This document shows positions 8,660 through 17,179 of a stretch of 64,000 bases of DNA, piece after piece. Position 1 is the first letter of the stretch, and the number at the start of each line of letters is the position of its first letter. The translations under genes and the position numbers were made by a program. Origin of the DNA: Nocardia bhagyanarayanae (GTDB taxonomy: Bacteria; Actinomycetota; Actinomycetes; Mycobacteriales; Mycobacteriaceae); the NCBI RefSeq assembly GCF_006716565.1, contig NZ_VFPG01000001.1, forward strand, positions 3,782,001 through 3,846,000. Direction: 5' to 3'. The notes beneath the pieces were generated by a model, which had not been told where the DNA came from, searched no databases, and saw only the letters and a list, made by a program, of their open reading frames with translations.

Positions 8660-10327
8660 ATGAAGGACGGGCGCACGGCACGGCACGGGGACATCGCGTC
8701 GATGTTGCTGGACCGGCTCGGTGACGATCGGCTCGGGCTGCGCACGCGCACCCGCGACTGGACGTGGGACGCGGTGGTGCGGGAATCGGCCGCACGCGCG
8801 GCGCTGGCCCGGGAGTTGCGGCGCGACGGGCCTTTTCATATCGGCGTGCTGCTGGACAACGTACCCGACTTCAGCTTCTGGCTGGGCGCTGCCGCGCTGG
8901 CGGGCGCCACCGTCGCCGGGATCAATCCGACCCGCGGCACCGCTCAGCTCGAAGCCGACATCCGGCACGTGGACTGTCAGCTGATCGTCACCGATACGGC
9001 GGGGATGGGTCGCCTGCGCGGTCTCGATCTGGGGCTGGAAGACGACCGGTTCCTGATCGTCGACGATCCCGCCTACGCGGAGCTGGTGGCGAAATACCGC
9101 GCCGAGCCGGTGGTGGCGCACGCGGGCGGGGAGTTGCTGCTGCTGTTGCTGTTCACTTCCGGGACCACGGGGCAGTCCAAGGCCGTCAAATGCAGCCAGC
9201 GGCGCTTGGCGGCGATCGCGTACGCGGCCACCGACAAGTTCGGCCATGTCCGCGCGGACGTGGACTACTGCTGCATGCCCCTGTTCCATGGCAACGCCAT
9301 CATGGCGCTGTGGGCTCCGGCGCTGGCCAACGGCGCGACGATATGCCTGACACCGAAATTCTCCGCGTCGGGCTTCCTTTCGGATGTCCGGTATTTCGGC
9401 GCGACCTTCTTCACCTATGTCGGCAAGGCGCTGGGATATCTACTGGCGACCCCCGAGACTCCCGAGGATTCCGACAATCGTCTCGTGCGGGGCTTCGGCA
9501 CCGAGGCGTCGGTGGACGACCAGGCGGAGTTCCAGCGCCGCTTCGGCGCGAAACTGTTCGAAGGATACGGTTCCAGCGAGGGCTCGGGCCTGGTCGCGAA
9601 CGACCCGGCCGCACCGGCGCGGGCCCTTGGCCGACCCGCCCATCCCGGGGTCGCGGTGGTCGATCCGGAAACCCTGCGGGACTGCGCGACCGCCGTCTTG
9701 GACGAACACGGCCGCGTACTGAACGCGGACGAGGCCATCGGTGAAATGGTCGACAAAGCGGGCACTTTGGTCTTCGAGGGCTACTACAAGAATGACGTCG
9801 CCGATGCCGAACGTCTGCGCAACGGCTGGTATTGGACCGGCGATCTCGGCTACCTCGACGCGGACGGCTTCCTGTATTTCGCTGGGCGCAAGGGAGATTG
9901 GATTCGGATCGACTCCGAGAACATTTCGGCGCTGTCGATCGAGCGGGTGCTGCGCCGTCATCCCGCTGTCCTCGCGTCGGCCGTATTCGCCGTTCCCGAC
10001 CCGCGCGCAGGCGATCAGGTGATGGCAGCCGTAGAGGTCGCCGACCCGGCCGCGTTCGATGTACGGGATCTCACCGAATTCCTCGGTAGCCAAGACGATC
10101 TCGGCAGCAAGGATATGCCGGGGTTGCTACGAGTATCCGCCTGTCTGCCGGTGACCGGTTCCAACAAGGTGCTCAAGCGCGAGCTGCAACGCGAAGCGTG
10201 GCGCACCGCGGACCCGGTGTACCGACGGACTGGACGAGAGAACGCGCAGTACTTGCTCATGTCTACGGCGGACAAAGCCGAGCTGGAGACGGAATTCGCC
10301 CGATACGGACGTGGGCATTTGCTGTAG
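8660..10327 (+). CDS. AMP-forming acyl-CoA synthetase (FadD-like)
   Basis: This adenylate-forming enzyme activates a carboxylic acid to its CoA thioester. In 555 residues it shows motif A3 FTSGTTGQSKAV (about 165-176), A5 GYGSSEG, A7 YWTGDLGYLD and the A10 lysine in GSNKVLKREL. It resembles actinobacterial FadD17-type ligases used for steroid side chains or branched acids; the actual substrate is unknown. The ATG at 8660 has GGAAGG upstream; an in-frame ATG at 8642 would add six residues. The SnoaL-like protein precedes it and a PucR-like regulator heads the cluster. Confidence 0.85.
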   Translation: MKDGRTARHGDIASMLLDRLGDDRLGLRTRTRDWTWDAVVRESAARAALARELRRDGPFHIGVLLDNVPDFSFWLGAAALAGATVAGINPTRGTAQLEADIRHVDCQLIVTDTAGMGRLRGLDLGLEDDRFLIVDDPAYAELVAKYRAEPVVAHAGGELLLLLLFTSGTTGQSKAVKCSQRRLAAIAYAATDKFGHVRADVDYCCMPLFHGNAIMALWAPALANGATICLTPKFSASGFLSDVRYFGATFFTYVGKALGYLLATPETPEDSDNRLVRGFGTEASVDDQAEFQRRFGAKLFEGYGSSEGSGLVANDPAAPARALGRPAHPGVAVVDPETLRDCATAVLDEHGRVLNADEAIGEMVDKAGTLVFEGYYKNDVADAERLRNGWYWTGDLGYLDADGFLYFAGRKGDWIRIDSENISALSIERVLRRHPAVLASAVFAVPDPRAGDQVMAAVEVADPAAFDVRDLTEFLGSQDDLGSKDMPGLLRVSACLPVTGSNKVLKRELQREAWRTADPVYRRTGRENAQYLLMSTADKAELETEFARYGRGHLL

Positions 10328-10343
10328 CGCGCGGGGGCTAACG

Positions 10344-10988
10344 TCATTCGGCGGGCACCGGTGGGGGATCGGTGGTGCGGAGGAGGTTGGTGACGGAGGT
10401 GGGCGTCCAGTGCAGGTCGGCGCCGGGGCGGGTCGCCAGGTAGGCGGCGGTGCGGGGGAGCGGCCAGCCGTGTGATTCGGTGATGCCCGCGGCCAAATGG
10501 CGCAGGTACGCGGGGGAGGGCGGGTTGCCGGGGAGGTCGGTGTGGCGCCAGGGGGCGGTGCAGGTGAGGATGGGATGGCCGTCGAGAGTGCCCGCGCGGA
10601 CGAGGGTTTCGTAGCGGCCGGGGCCGAGCGCGGTGCGGCCGGTGGCGAGCACCTCGGTGAGGTCCAGGTCCTCGCCCGGCGGGCGGTACATCTCCTGGGC
10701 GACGATGTCGGAGAACTGCGCGGCCGTCAGCAGATAGGCGCGGGCGGCGGTCTCGCCCGCGGCGTCCGGCGCGTAGAAGCCGCGGCCGCCCGTCCAGGTG
10801 AGCGATTCGGTGGCGAAGTAGAGCAGACCGGGCAGCATGAGCGGCCGGGATCGCCGCGGCGCGGAATGGTCGCGGCACCCGGGAAGTTCGATCGCGCCGC
10901 CTTCGGGTCGGCCGCCCTCCAGATAGCAGTGCAGGCGGCGGTGATGCATGTTGGAGCCGTAGGCGGCGTACCACACGAGGCACGTCAC
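10344..10988 (-). CDS. Gamma-glutamylcyclotransferase-fold protein
   Basis: The 214-residue protein starts with WYAAYGSNMHHRRLHCYLEGG, the YGSN nucleotide-like binding loop of the gamma-glutamylcyclotransferase/AIG2 fold. Related actinobacterial proteins are often labelled histone deacetylase without support. No precise reaction can be assigned. The GTG at 10988 is chosen because the conserved fold begins right after it and GAGG lies upstream; an upstream in-frame extension to 11132 is unlike the family and overlaps the neighbour. It converges on the acyl-CoA ligase gene with only 16 bases between stops. Confidence 0.65.
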   Translation of the reverse strand: MTCLVWYAAYGSNMHHRRLHCYLEGGRPEGGAIELPGCRDHSAPRRSRPLMLPGLLYFATESLTWTGGRGFYAPDAAGETAARAYLLTAAQFSDIVAQEMYRPPGEDLDLTEVLATGRTALGPGRYETLVRAGTLDGHPILTCTAPWRHTDLPGNPPSPAYLRHLAAGITESHGWPLPRTAAYLATRPGADLHWTPTSVTNLLRTTDPPPVPAE

Positions 10989-11067
10989 CCTGTCATTGTC
11001 CCTCGTCTCGACGGATGTCTGCTCGATGGCCGCGATCGGGTGGTCCCGAACCATCCGGTCGGCAACC

Positions 11068-12138
11068 TCACAGCCATCCGGTGACTTGCTGTATGGCCAA
11101 GCAGGACAACGCGAGCACCAGGCCGATCGCACCGCCGAAGACCAGCGGACGAACGCCGGCCACGCGCACCCTTTGCCACGACAGTGATGTCCCGATCGCC
11201 GCCAGCACCGCCGCTATCAACCACGCGCTCACCGCGCCGAGCGGCCCGGACCACGATTCGGGAACCAACCCGAACCCGGCGATCACCGAGGCCGCCACGA
11301 AGAGCACCACGAACAGCGGGATCACCCGCCAGGCCGCGCGGCGGTCCTCGGCACCGGCACTCCGTTGCCCACCGTCGGATTGGCTGTCGCGCGGCCCGCC
11401 GCCATATCGCCCGCCGCCGGTCCCCCGACCGCCGCGCTGCCCCAGATGCAGACCAACACACATCGGCACGATCAGCAGACTGCGCACCAATTTCACGATC
11501 ACCGCGAACTGCGCCGCCGCGGGCCCGAAGATCGCACCCGCCGCCAGCACCGAGGAGGTGTCGTTGATCGCCGTGCCCGCCCACAGCCCGAACGCCTCCT
11601 CGGACATGCCGAGCAATCGGCCGAGCGGTGGAAAGGCCAGCACCGCAAGGACATTGAAGACGAAGATGGTGCCGAGCGCGTAGGCGACCCGCTCCCGGTC
11701 CGGCTTGATGACCGCGGTCGCCGCCGCGATCGCCGACGCGCCGCAGATCGTCGACCCCACCGCGACGAGCGTCGCCGATTCCCGATCGAGCGCGAGCAAC
11801 CGACCGACCACGACCGCGGCGACCGCGCCCGCGATCACCGTGCCGACCAACACCACCGCCGTCTGCCGCCCCACGCTCAGCACCGCGCCGAACGGCAGCC
11901 CCAAGCCGAGCAGCACGATGGCGAGCCCGAGCACACGCTGCCTCGTCACCTCGAGCCCGGGGCCGAACACCCCGTCCTCATCGACCGATCGCCGGTACGC
12001 GAGCCCGACCAGCGCACCCGCGCCGAGCGCGAACACCGGTGCGCCGACGACCGGCACCGCCCGGCCGATCAGCGTCGCGACGGTGGCGAGCCCCGCGACC
12101 AGCGCGAGCCCTGGCAGAAGGCGAAGTGAGCAGCACAC
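11068..12138 (-). CDS. YeiH/UPF0324-family membrane protein, putative anion exporter
   Basis: A 356-residue inner-membrane protein with about ten hydrophobic segments. It carries the family blocks GSTICGASAIAA, FNVLAVLAFPPLG and AGTAINDTSSVLAAG. Relatives are annotated as putative sulfate exporters; transport has rarely been shown. A low-complexity Gly/Arg loop (about 220-250) interrupts the C-terminal half. The GTG at 12138 gives a normal length with GAGGGTGG upstream; extension to 13083 is only an antisense reading of the LysR gene. It is divergent from a LysR gene, the usual YeiH-YeiE arrangement, which suggests local control. Confidence 0.85.
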   Translation of the reverse strand: MCCSLRLLPGLALVAGLATVATLIGRAVPVVGAPVFALGAGALVGLAYRRSVDEDGVFGPGLEVTRQRVLGLAIVLLGLGLPFGAVLSVGRQTAVVLVGTVIAGAVAAVVVGRLLALDRESATLVAVGSTICGASAIAAATAVIKPDRERVAYALGTIFVFNVLAVLAFPPLGRLLGMSEEAFGLWAGTAINDTSSVLAAGAIFGPAAAQFAVIVKLVRSLLIVPMCVGLHLGQRGGRGTGGGRYGGGPRDSQSDGGQRSAGAEDRRAAWRVIPLFVVLFVAASVIAGFGLVPESWSGPLGAVSAWLIAAVLAAIGTSLSWQRVRVAGVRPLVFGGAIGLVLALSCLAIQQVTGWL

Positions 12139-12194
12139 GCTTCCACCCTCGCGGCACGGACAGCACCCAGGTAGAGAGCGCTTTCGGACGACCT

Positions 12195-12211
12195 CATAAG
12201 ATTCTCTTATG
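12195..12211. promoter_or_regulatory. LysR operator palindrome
   Basis: CATAAGATTCTCTTATG is a perfect 7+3+7 palindrome containing T-N11-A, the hallmark of LysR operators. It lies between the divergent YeiH-type gene (start 12138) and the LysR gene (start 12256) in an otherwise G+C-rich stretch. Confidence 0.75.
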
Positions 12212-12255
12212 TCCGCCCCTCGTGCGCTGGGCCGCCGGGTCCGGAATCCGCGCCC

Positions 12256-13173
12256 ATGACGCTGCCTCCGGGAACGCCCGATCTGGACGTCCTCGATCTG
12301 CTCGTCTCGGTCGCCGAACTCGGCAGCCTCGGCGCGGCCGCCCGCCGCCACGGCATCAGCCAGCCCGCCGCCAGCATGCGCATCAGCGCGCTGGAACGCA
12401 GGCTGCACCTGCGGCTGCTCGACCGCGGGCCGACCGGCTCCGCGCTGACCGACGCGGGCCGCGCCGTCGTCGACCATGCGCGCCCGGTGCTCGAGGCGGC
12501 CCGCTCCTTCGGTGTCGCGGTGTCCGCTCTCCGTGCGGGCAGCGTCCCACGGTTGCGCGTCGCCGCCTCCAAAACCATTGCCGACCACCGCATTCCGCAG
12601 TGGTTGCAGGCGCTGCGCGGTGTTCATCCCGAAGTGGCGGTCGCCTTGGAGGTGGCCAACAGCAGCCAAGTGCTGGAGCTGGTCCGCCGCGAGGCCGCCG
12701 ACATCGGATTCGTCGAGGGTCCGCATCCGCCCACCGACCTCGGCAGCCGGGTGCTCGGCGCGGACGAACTCGTAGTCGTGGTGGCGCCCACGCATCCCTG
12801 GGCGCGCCGCCGCCGGCCGGTGTCGCTGCGCGAACTCGCCGCGACCCCGCTGCTGTGGCGGGAGCCGGGTTCGGGAACCCGCGACGCCGTCTGGGAGGTG
12901 CTCAGCGGCCACGGCGAGCCCGCCAGACCCGCCGCGGAACTGGGCTCGGCCGCGACGATTCTCGCCGCCGCGGCGACGGCGCTGGCGCCCGCGGTGCTCA
13001 GCCGATTGATCGCCGCGCCCGAGCTCGAACGCGGGTCGCTCGTCGCGGTACCTCTGACCGACGCCACCGCGCTGACCAGGCAATTTCGCGCGGTCTGGCG
13101 CTTGCGTTTCCCGCCCGCCGGTCCGGCGAAGCTGCTGGCCGAGATCGCCGAACGCACGGAATCGTTCGACTGA
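12256..13173 (+). CDS. LysR-family transcriptional regulator
   Basis: The 305-residue protein has an N-terminal winged helix-turn-helix (about 8-66, LGAAARRHGISQPAASMRI) and a periplasmic-binding-like effector domain (about 95-295). It likely binds the perfect palindrome 45 bases upstream and controls the divergent YeiH-type exporter and itself, by analogy with yeiE-yeiH/cysB-like pairs. The ligand is unknown. The following 150 bases up to the methyltransferase gene hold no gene. Confidence 0.88.
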   Translation: MTLPPGTPDLDVLDLLVSVAELGSLGAAARRHGISQPAASMRISALERRLHLRLLDRGPTGSALTDAGRAVVDHARPVLEAARSFGVAVSALRAGSVPRLRVAASKTIADHRIPQWLQALRGVHPEVAVALEVANSSQVLELVRREAADIGFVEGPHPPTDLGSRVLGADELVVVVAPTHPWARRRRPVSLRELAATPLLWREPGSGTRDAVWEVLSGHGEPARPAAELGSAATILAAAATALAPAVLSRLIAAPELERGSLVAVPLTDATALTRQFRAVWRLRFPPAGPAKLLAEIAERTESFD

Positions 13174-13330
13174 GTCGGCTGTCCGCCGAGCGTTGCGGGA
13201 GGAAAATGAAAGTCGTTGCGGCGGCGGCAGACCTGAGTTAGGTTGTCCTTAGTTCTTGTTGAACATCGATTTCACTAATGTGGCCGGGATGCGCGGGTGA
13301 CTCCGGTCGACCGAGTGGAAGGACGAACCC

Positions 13331-14140
13331 ATGGGCGCCGACGTCGAACTCGACGGGATCCCGCTGACCATGCTGTGGACCCTGCACAATCGAGCCTCCG
13401 AGTCCAAACGGCCCGACGCGATCCTGCGTGACCCCGACTGCGAGCGGATCTACGACGCGATCGCCTTCGACTACGAGCGGACCTTCGGCAAGCCGGACGG
13501 CACCCACGCGGTGCGTTCCAAGAAATTCGACGCGGTGCTGCGGCCCTGGCTCGCGGCGCACCCCGGCGGCACGGTGGTGGAACTCGCGGCCGGACTCGAG
13601 ACGCAATTCCAGCGCTGTGACGACGGGCAGGTGCGGTGGCTGTGCGTGGATGTGCCGGACGCGATCGCGGTGCGCGAACGATTTTTACCCCCGAGCGAGC
13701 GGTGTAGGCATCTGCCCGTGAGCGCGCTCGACACCGCCTGGCTGGACCAGGTGGACCCGTCGCGCGGCGTATTCGTCACGGCGCAAGGGCTTTTCATGTA
13801 CTTCGAGCCGGACCAGGTGCGGCAGCTGTGCTCGGCGATCCTGGACCGATTCCCCGGCGTGCAGCTGATGTTCGACACCATCCCGCCCTGGTTCTCCCGC
13901 AAGACGGTGCGCGGCTTCCGCAAGACCCCGCACTACGAGGCGCCGCCGATGCCGTGGGGCGTCCGGCGCAGCGACATCGCGGACCTGGTGCGCTCGTGGA
14001 GTCCGAAGGTCACCGACGTGACGGTCTCGTCGTACAGCCCCTCGCACGGGCCGCTGCCCGCCACGCTGCCGCTGTTCGAGCGGCTGCCGGTCTTACGCGA
14101 CATCCCGCCCGCCATCGCACACGTGCGCACCGCCTCGTGA
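13331..14140 (+). CDS. SAM-dependent methyltransferase, leucine-carboxyl-methyltransferase family
   Basis: The 269-residue protein matches the LCM/PPM-type O-methyltransferase family, many copies of which occur in mycolic-acid actinobacteria. Visible features are YDAIAFDYERTFG near the N-terminus, the SAM loop VVELAAGLETQ (about 78-88), the acidic end of strand 2 in WLCVDVPDA, and QGLFMYFEPDQVRQL, the conserved acceptor-side helix. Substrate is unknown. GGAAGGACG lies just upstream of the ATG. The SDR gene follows in the same direction after 41 bases. Confidence 0.85.
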   Translation: MGADVELDGIPLTMLWTLHNRASESKRPDAILRDPDCERIYDAIAFDYERTFGKPDGTHAVRSKKFDAVLRPWLAAHPGGTVVELAAGLETQFQRCDDGQVRWLCVDVPDAIAVRERFLPPSERCRHLPVSALDTAWLDQVDPSRGVFVTAQGLFMYFEPDQVRQLCSAILDRFPGVQLMFDTIPPWFSRKTVRGFRKTPHYEAPPMPWGVRRSDIADLVRSWSPKVTDVTVSSYSPSHGPLPATLPLFERLPVLRDIPPAIAHVRTAS

Positions 14141-14181
14141 ACTGTGTTCCGAAGCGCGATCGAGGGGTCTAGTCTCGAGCC

Positions 14182-15063
14182 ATGACCGCCTTCACCGGCA
14201 AGGTCGTACTCATCACCGGCGGCGCCCGCGGCATCGGCGCGGAAGTCGCCCGGCGGCTGCACGCGCGCGGTGCGCACCTGATACTCGTCGACGTCGATCC
14301 GCCCCCGCTGCGCGAACTCGCGGCGGAACTGGGCGGCGACGAGCATGTCGTGGCGGTCCCCGCCGACGTCCGCGACCTCGCCGCGATGGAGGCCGCGGTC
14401 GCGCGCGGAATCGAGCGATTCGGCGGCATCGATATCGTGGTGGCCAACGCGGGCATCGCCAGCTACGGGTCGGTCCTGGCCGTGGATCCCGCCGCCTTTC
14501 GGCGGGTGATCGACGTCAACCTCGTCGGTTGTTTCCACACGGTGCGCGCCGCCCTGCCGTCGGTCGTCGAGCGGCGCGGGTACGTGCTGATCGTCTCGTC
14601 CCTCGCGGCCTACCTGGCGATGCCGGGGATGGCGCCCTACGACGCCGCCAAGGCCGGGATCGAGCACTTCGCGAACGCGTTGCGGCTCGAGGTCGCGCAC
14701 CGCGGCGTCGATGTCGGGTCCGCGCACATGTCGTGGATCGATACCCCGCTCGTGCGGGAGAGCTTCGCCGACCTGCCCGCGGTCGCGCGAGGTCTCGCCG
14801 CGCTTCCGGGCCCGATTCGCAAGACGACCTCGGTGCAGGAGTGTGCCGCCAGGTTCGAGCGGGGCATCGCGCGGCGCGCCAGACGCATCAACGTCCCCGC
14901 CTGGGTCGGCATGCTGCGCTGGCTGCGGCCGCTGCTGCAAACGCGGCTCGTCGAGCGCTCGAGCGCCAAGACCACTCCGGACTGGCTGCCGGAGGTCGAT
15001 GCCGAGGTGGCCGGGCTCGGGCGTTCGCTCAGCGCACGGACTCAGGCGCTCGGCGAGGACTAG
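14182..15063 (+). CDS. Short-chain dehydrogenase/reductase
   Basis: A 293-residue classical SDR using NAD(P): TGGARGIGAEVA cofactor loop (about 11-22), VVANAGIASYG, catalytic Ser in LIVSSLAAY and YDAAK with Tyr and Lys. An extra C-terminal tail of about 50 residues (RRINVPAWVGMLRWLRPLLQ) is amphipathic and may touch the membrane, as in many mycobacterial SDRs. Substrate is unknown. It may be cotranscribed with the methyltransferase before it. Confidence 0.87.
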   Translation: MTAFTGKVVLITGGARGIGAEVARRLHARGAHLILVDVDPPPLRELAAELGGDEHVVAVPADVRDLAAMEAAVARGIERFGGIDIVVANAGIASYGSVLAVDPAAFRRVIDVNLVGCFHTVRAALPSVVERRGYVLIVSSLAAYLAMPGMAPYDAAKAGIEHFANALRLEVAHRGVDVGSAHMSWIDTPLVRESFADLPAVARGLAALPGPIRKTTSVQECAARFERGIARRARRINVPAWVGMLRWLRPLLQTRLVERSSAKTTPDWLPEVDAEVAGLGRSLSARTQALGED

Positions 15064-15255
15064 CGTCGCCTGCCGGTCGAGGAGATCGCCGCTGATTCTC
15101 GCGGCGCGACAGTTGCCGCAGCCTCCGGGGGTTCGGCGTATTGCTGTTCTCCCAGAAGGGAATTCGCTGATTTCGCCGCCGAAGTGGCGCGGAATTGGTA
15201 GTTTTCGCGGACCCGCGCGGGTTGTGTTCGGAAAGGTCGATGGGGGTTCGCGGAG

Positions 15256-15651
15256 ATGTCCGGCTCGAAACTATCGGGAAGCGTGTCCATCGGACGCCGT
15301 GATCGACTGCCGGGCAACAGGATTCGCGCGGACGTCGCGGGCGCGGTGCGCGACGAGCTGGTCCGGGACCCGGCCGCGATCCCGGACCTGCCGCAGGTAG
15401 CGGCAGCGCTGTTCCTCAGTTGCCGCACGCTCTCCCGGCGGCTCAACGCGGAGGGGACCTCGTTTCGTGCGCTGGTGGACGAGGTGCGCCGGGCGCGGTC
15501 CGAACAGTTGCTCGGCCACACGCGCCTGACCACCGAGCAGGTCGCCACCAGGCTGGGCTACGCCGAATCGGCCTCGTTCATCCGCGCCTTCCGGCGCTGG
15601 AACGGGTGCCCGCCGCAGGAATTTCGTTCCCGCGGCGGGCATTCCGCCTGA
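15256..15651 (+). CDS. AraC-type DNA-binding domain protein, short
   Basis: Only 131 residues long, it carries a full pair of AraC helix-turn-helix motifs (about 45-125: LFLSCRTLSRRLNAEGTSF and QVATRLGYAESASFIRAFRRW) but no effector domain. Full-length relatives, such as the 355-residue protein at 27979-29046, have a 200-residue N-terminal ligand domain. The 190 bases upstream encode nothing like that domain. It is either a truncated remnant or a stand-alone binding protein. Its stop is 3 bases before the lexA stop on the other strand. Confidence 0.7.
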   Translation: MSGSKLSGSVSIGRRDRLPGNRIRADVAGAVRDELVRDPAAIPDLPQVAAALFLSCRTLSRRLNAEGTSFRALVDEVRRARSEQLLGHTRLTTEQVATRLGYAESASFIRAFRRWNGCPPQEFRSRGGHSA

Positions 15652-15653
15652 CC

Positions 15654-16385
15654 TCAGATCTTGCGGATAACCGTCACGACCTTGCCGAGGATGCGGGCGT
15701 CGTTACCCGGAATCGGCTCGAACAGCGGGTTGTGCGGCATCAGCCAGACGTCCTTGCCGCTGCGCTTGAAGGTCTTCACCGTGGCCTCGCCCTCGATCAT
15801 CGCGGCCACGATGTCGCCGTTGTCGGCGACGTTCTGCTGGCGAACGACCACCCAGTCGCCGTCGCAGATGGCGGCGTCGACCATCGACTGGCCGACGACC
15901 TTCAGCAGGAACAGCGAACCGTCGCCGACCAATTCGCGCGGCAGCGGGAACACGTCCTCCACGGCCTGCTCGGCGAGGATCGGCCCACCGGCGGCGATCC
16001 GGCCCAGCACCGGGACGAAGGTCGGGGTCGGACGGCTCGGATCGATCGCGGCGGCCTCGGCGTCCTCGATCGCGGCGCCGGGCAGGCTGGTCACCGCGCG
16101 CACCGCCTCGTCGAGCCCGCGGACGTCGACCGCGCGTGGGCGGTTGGGGTCGCGGCGTAAATAGCCCTTACGTTCCAGGGCCCGAAGCTGGTGGGCGACC
16201 GACGAGGTGGAGGTCAGTCCGACCGCGTCGCCGATCTCGCGGATGCTCGGCGGGTAGCCGCGCTCGCTCACCGAGGTCCGGATGACCTCCAGCACCTTGC
16301 GCTGACGCACGGTGAGATCTGCCCCGGTCAGCGACGGGTCGCCGCCGACTCCGCTCTCGTCGCCCGTGTCGTCTGTGTGGCTCAC
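15654..16385 (-). CDS. lexA: SOS repressor LexA
   Basis: LexA represses DNA-damage genes and self-cleaves when stimulated by RecA filaments. The 243-residue protein has a winged helix-turn-helix (about 24-80, with [16 protein letters not shown]) and a C-terminal S24 protease domain with the scissile Ala132-Gly133, nucleophile Ser167 in GQSM and Lys204 in ATVKTF. A near-perfect LexA box lies 62-77 bases upstream, so it is autoregulated. It is divergent from a small SOS gene as in corynebacteria and mycobacteria. Confidence 0.98.
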   Translation of the reverse strand: MSHTDDTGDESGVGGDPSLTGADLTVRQRKVLEVIRTSVSERGYPPSIREIGDAVGLTSTSSVAHQLRALERKGYLRRDPNRPRAVDVRGLDEAVRAVTSLPGAAIEDAEAAAIDPSRPTPTFVPVLGRIAAGGPILAEQAVEDVFPLPRELVGDGSLFLLKVVGQSMVDAAICDGDWVVVRQQNVADNGDIVAAMIEGEATVKTFKRSGKDVWLMPHNPLFEPIPGNDARILGKVVTVIRKI

Positions 16386-16446
16386 CGCAACCGCCCTTCC
16401 TGTCGTTGATGTCGCTTTTCGAATTTAGTCCGGTGACGCCCAGGTT

Positions 16447-16462
16447 TCAAACATCTGTTCGA
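16447..16462 (-). promoter_or_regulatory. LexA box of lexA
   Basis: TCAAAC-ATCT-GTTCGA matches the actinobacterial SOS box TCGAAC-N4-GTTCGA at 11 of 12 defined positions and lies upstream of lexA. Confidence 0.85.
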
Positions 16463-16512
16463 CGCATGTCGGGCGTTTCGTGCTGACTTCGGCGCCGCCG
16501 CGTGGTAGAAAT

Positions 16513-16543
16513 TCGAACATCAGTTCTTCGAACATGTGATCGA
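16513..16543 (+). promoter_or_regulatory. Tandem LexA boxes of the divergent SOS gene
   Basis: Two head-to-tail sites share one base: TCGAAC-ATCA-GTTCTT (16513-16528) and TCGAAC-ATGT-GATCGA (16528-16543). They match the SOS box consensus at 10 and 11 of 12 positions. They lie 52-82 bases before the small membrane protein gene. Confidence 0.8.
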
Positions 16544-16594
16544 AAGCGACTCCCTTCGAGCCATCCCGCCTGCATCCCCACGGAGGTTTGTCCG

Positions 16595-17041
16595 ATGAAC
16601 ACAGCGATCCGCGAAATCAGCGCCACCGAATCCGCTCCGGCCTCCGACGGGCCGATCGACGATCTGGGCTTCGACTCCGTGCCTCGGGTGCGGCGCGCGC
16701 ACCGCGGCGGACTGCGCGCGCTGGACGGGCTGGGGCGCGCGGTGGCGGATCGCCGCCCGCGCACGAGCAGGCCGGGCGGGACCGTGGAACTGTATCGGCG
16801 CGGTCCCGTGCGCACGCCCGCCGCGCGGCGGCCCCGTGGCTCGCACCCCGTGCCGACCGTCGAGCAGGCGCAGCTGGGCTTCGCGGTGCTCGCGGTCGCG
16901 GCCCTGCTGAGCGCGCTCGTCGTCGTGGCGCTGTTCGGCCTGGCCCATTGGCGTGCCGGCACTTTCGAGGAGACCATTCCCTCCACTTCGATTCCCGCGG
17001 AGATCGGACAGCAGCCGCACTACGGCGACTTCCCGCACTGA
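16595..17041 (+). CDS. SOS-controlled small membrane protein in the DivS/ChiZ position
   Basis: The 148-residue protein has a basic, Pro/Arg-rich N-terminal part (1-90), one hydrophobic membrane segment (about 94-116) and a 30-residue tail. Tandem LexA boxes upstream and the location between lexA and nrdR match divS of Corynebacterium glutamicum and Rv2719c of M. tuberculosis, both SOS-induced genes that restrain division. I therefore infer a division suppressor. The C-terminal LysM domain of Rv2719c is absent. The ATG at 16595 has CGGAGG 8 bases upstream. Sequence similarity beyond topology cannot be judged here. Confidence 0.7.
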   Translation: MNTAIREISATESAPASDGPIDDLGFDSVPRVRRAHRGGLRALDGLGRAVADRRPRTSRPGGTVELYRRGPVRTPAARRPRGSHPVPTVEQAQLGFAVLAVAALLSALVVVALFGLAHWRAGTFEETIPSTSIPAEIGQQPHYGDFPH

Positions 17042-17179
17042 TCGCGGTCTGCGCGGCGCCGTTCGATCGCGCCGCGAAGCGTGGCCGAAAATCTCGATCC
17101 AGAACTAGAACGCGTTGCTACTGTGCTGAAAACGTGACCCAGGCAACACCTGCCTCGAACGATTTCGGGACCTCTTGCA

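Noticed and set aside
12139..13083. N-terminal extension of the YeiH-type protein to 13083
   Set aside because: The added 315 residues are antisense to the LysR gene.
13238..13256. Iron-box-like sequence TTAGGTTGTCCTTAG before the methyltransferase gene
   Set aside because: Only about 11 of 19 positions fit the IdeR/DtxR consensus and the right half is poor.
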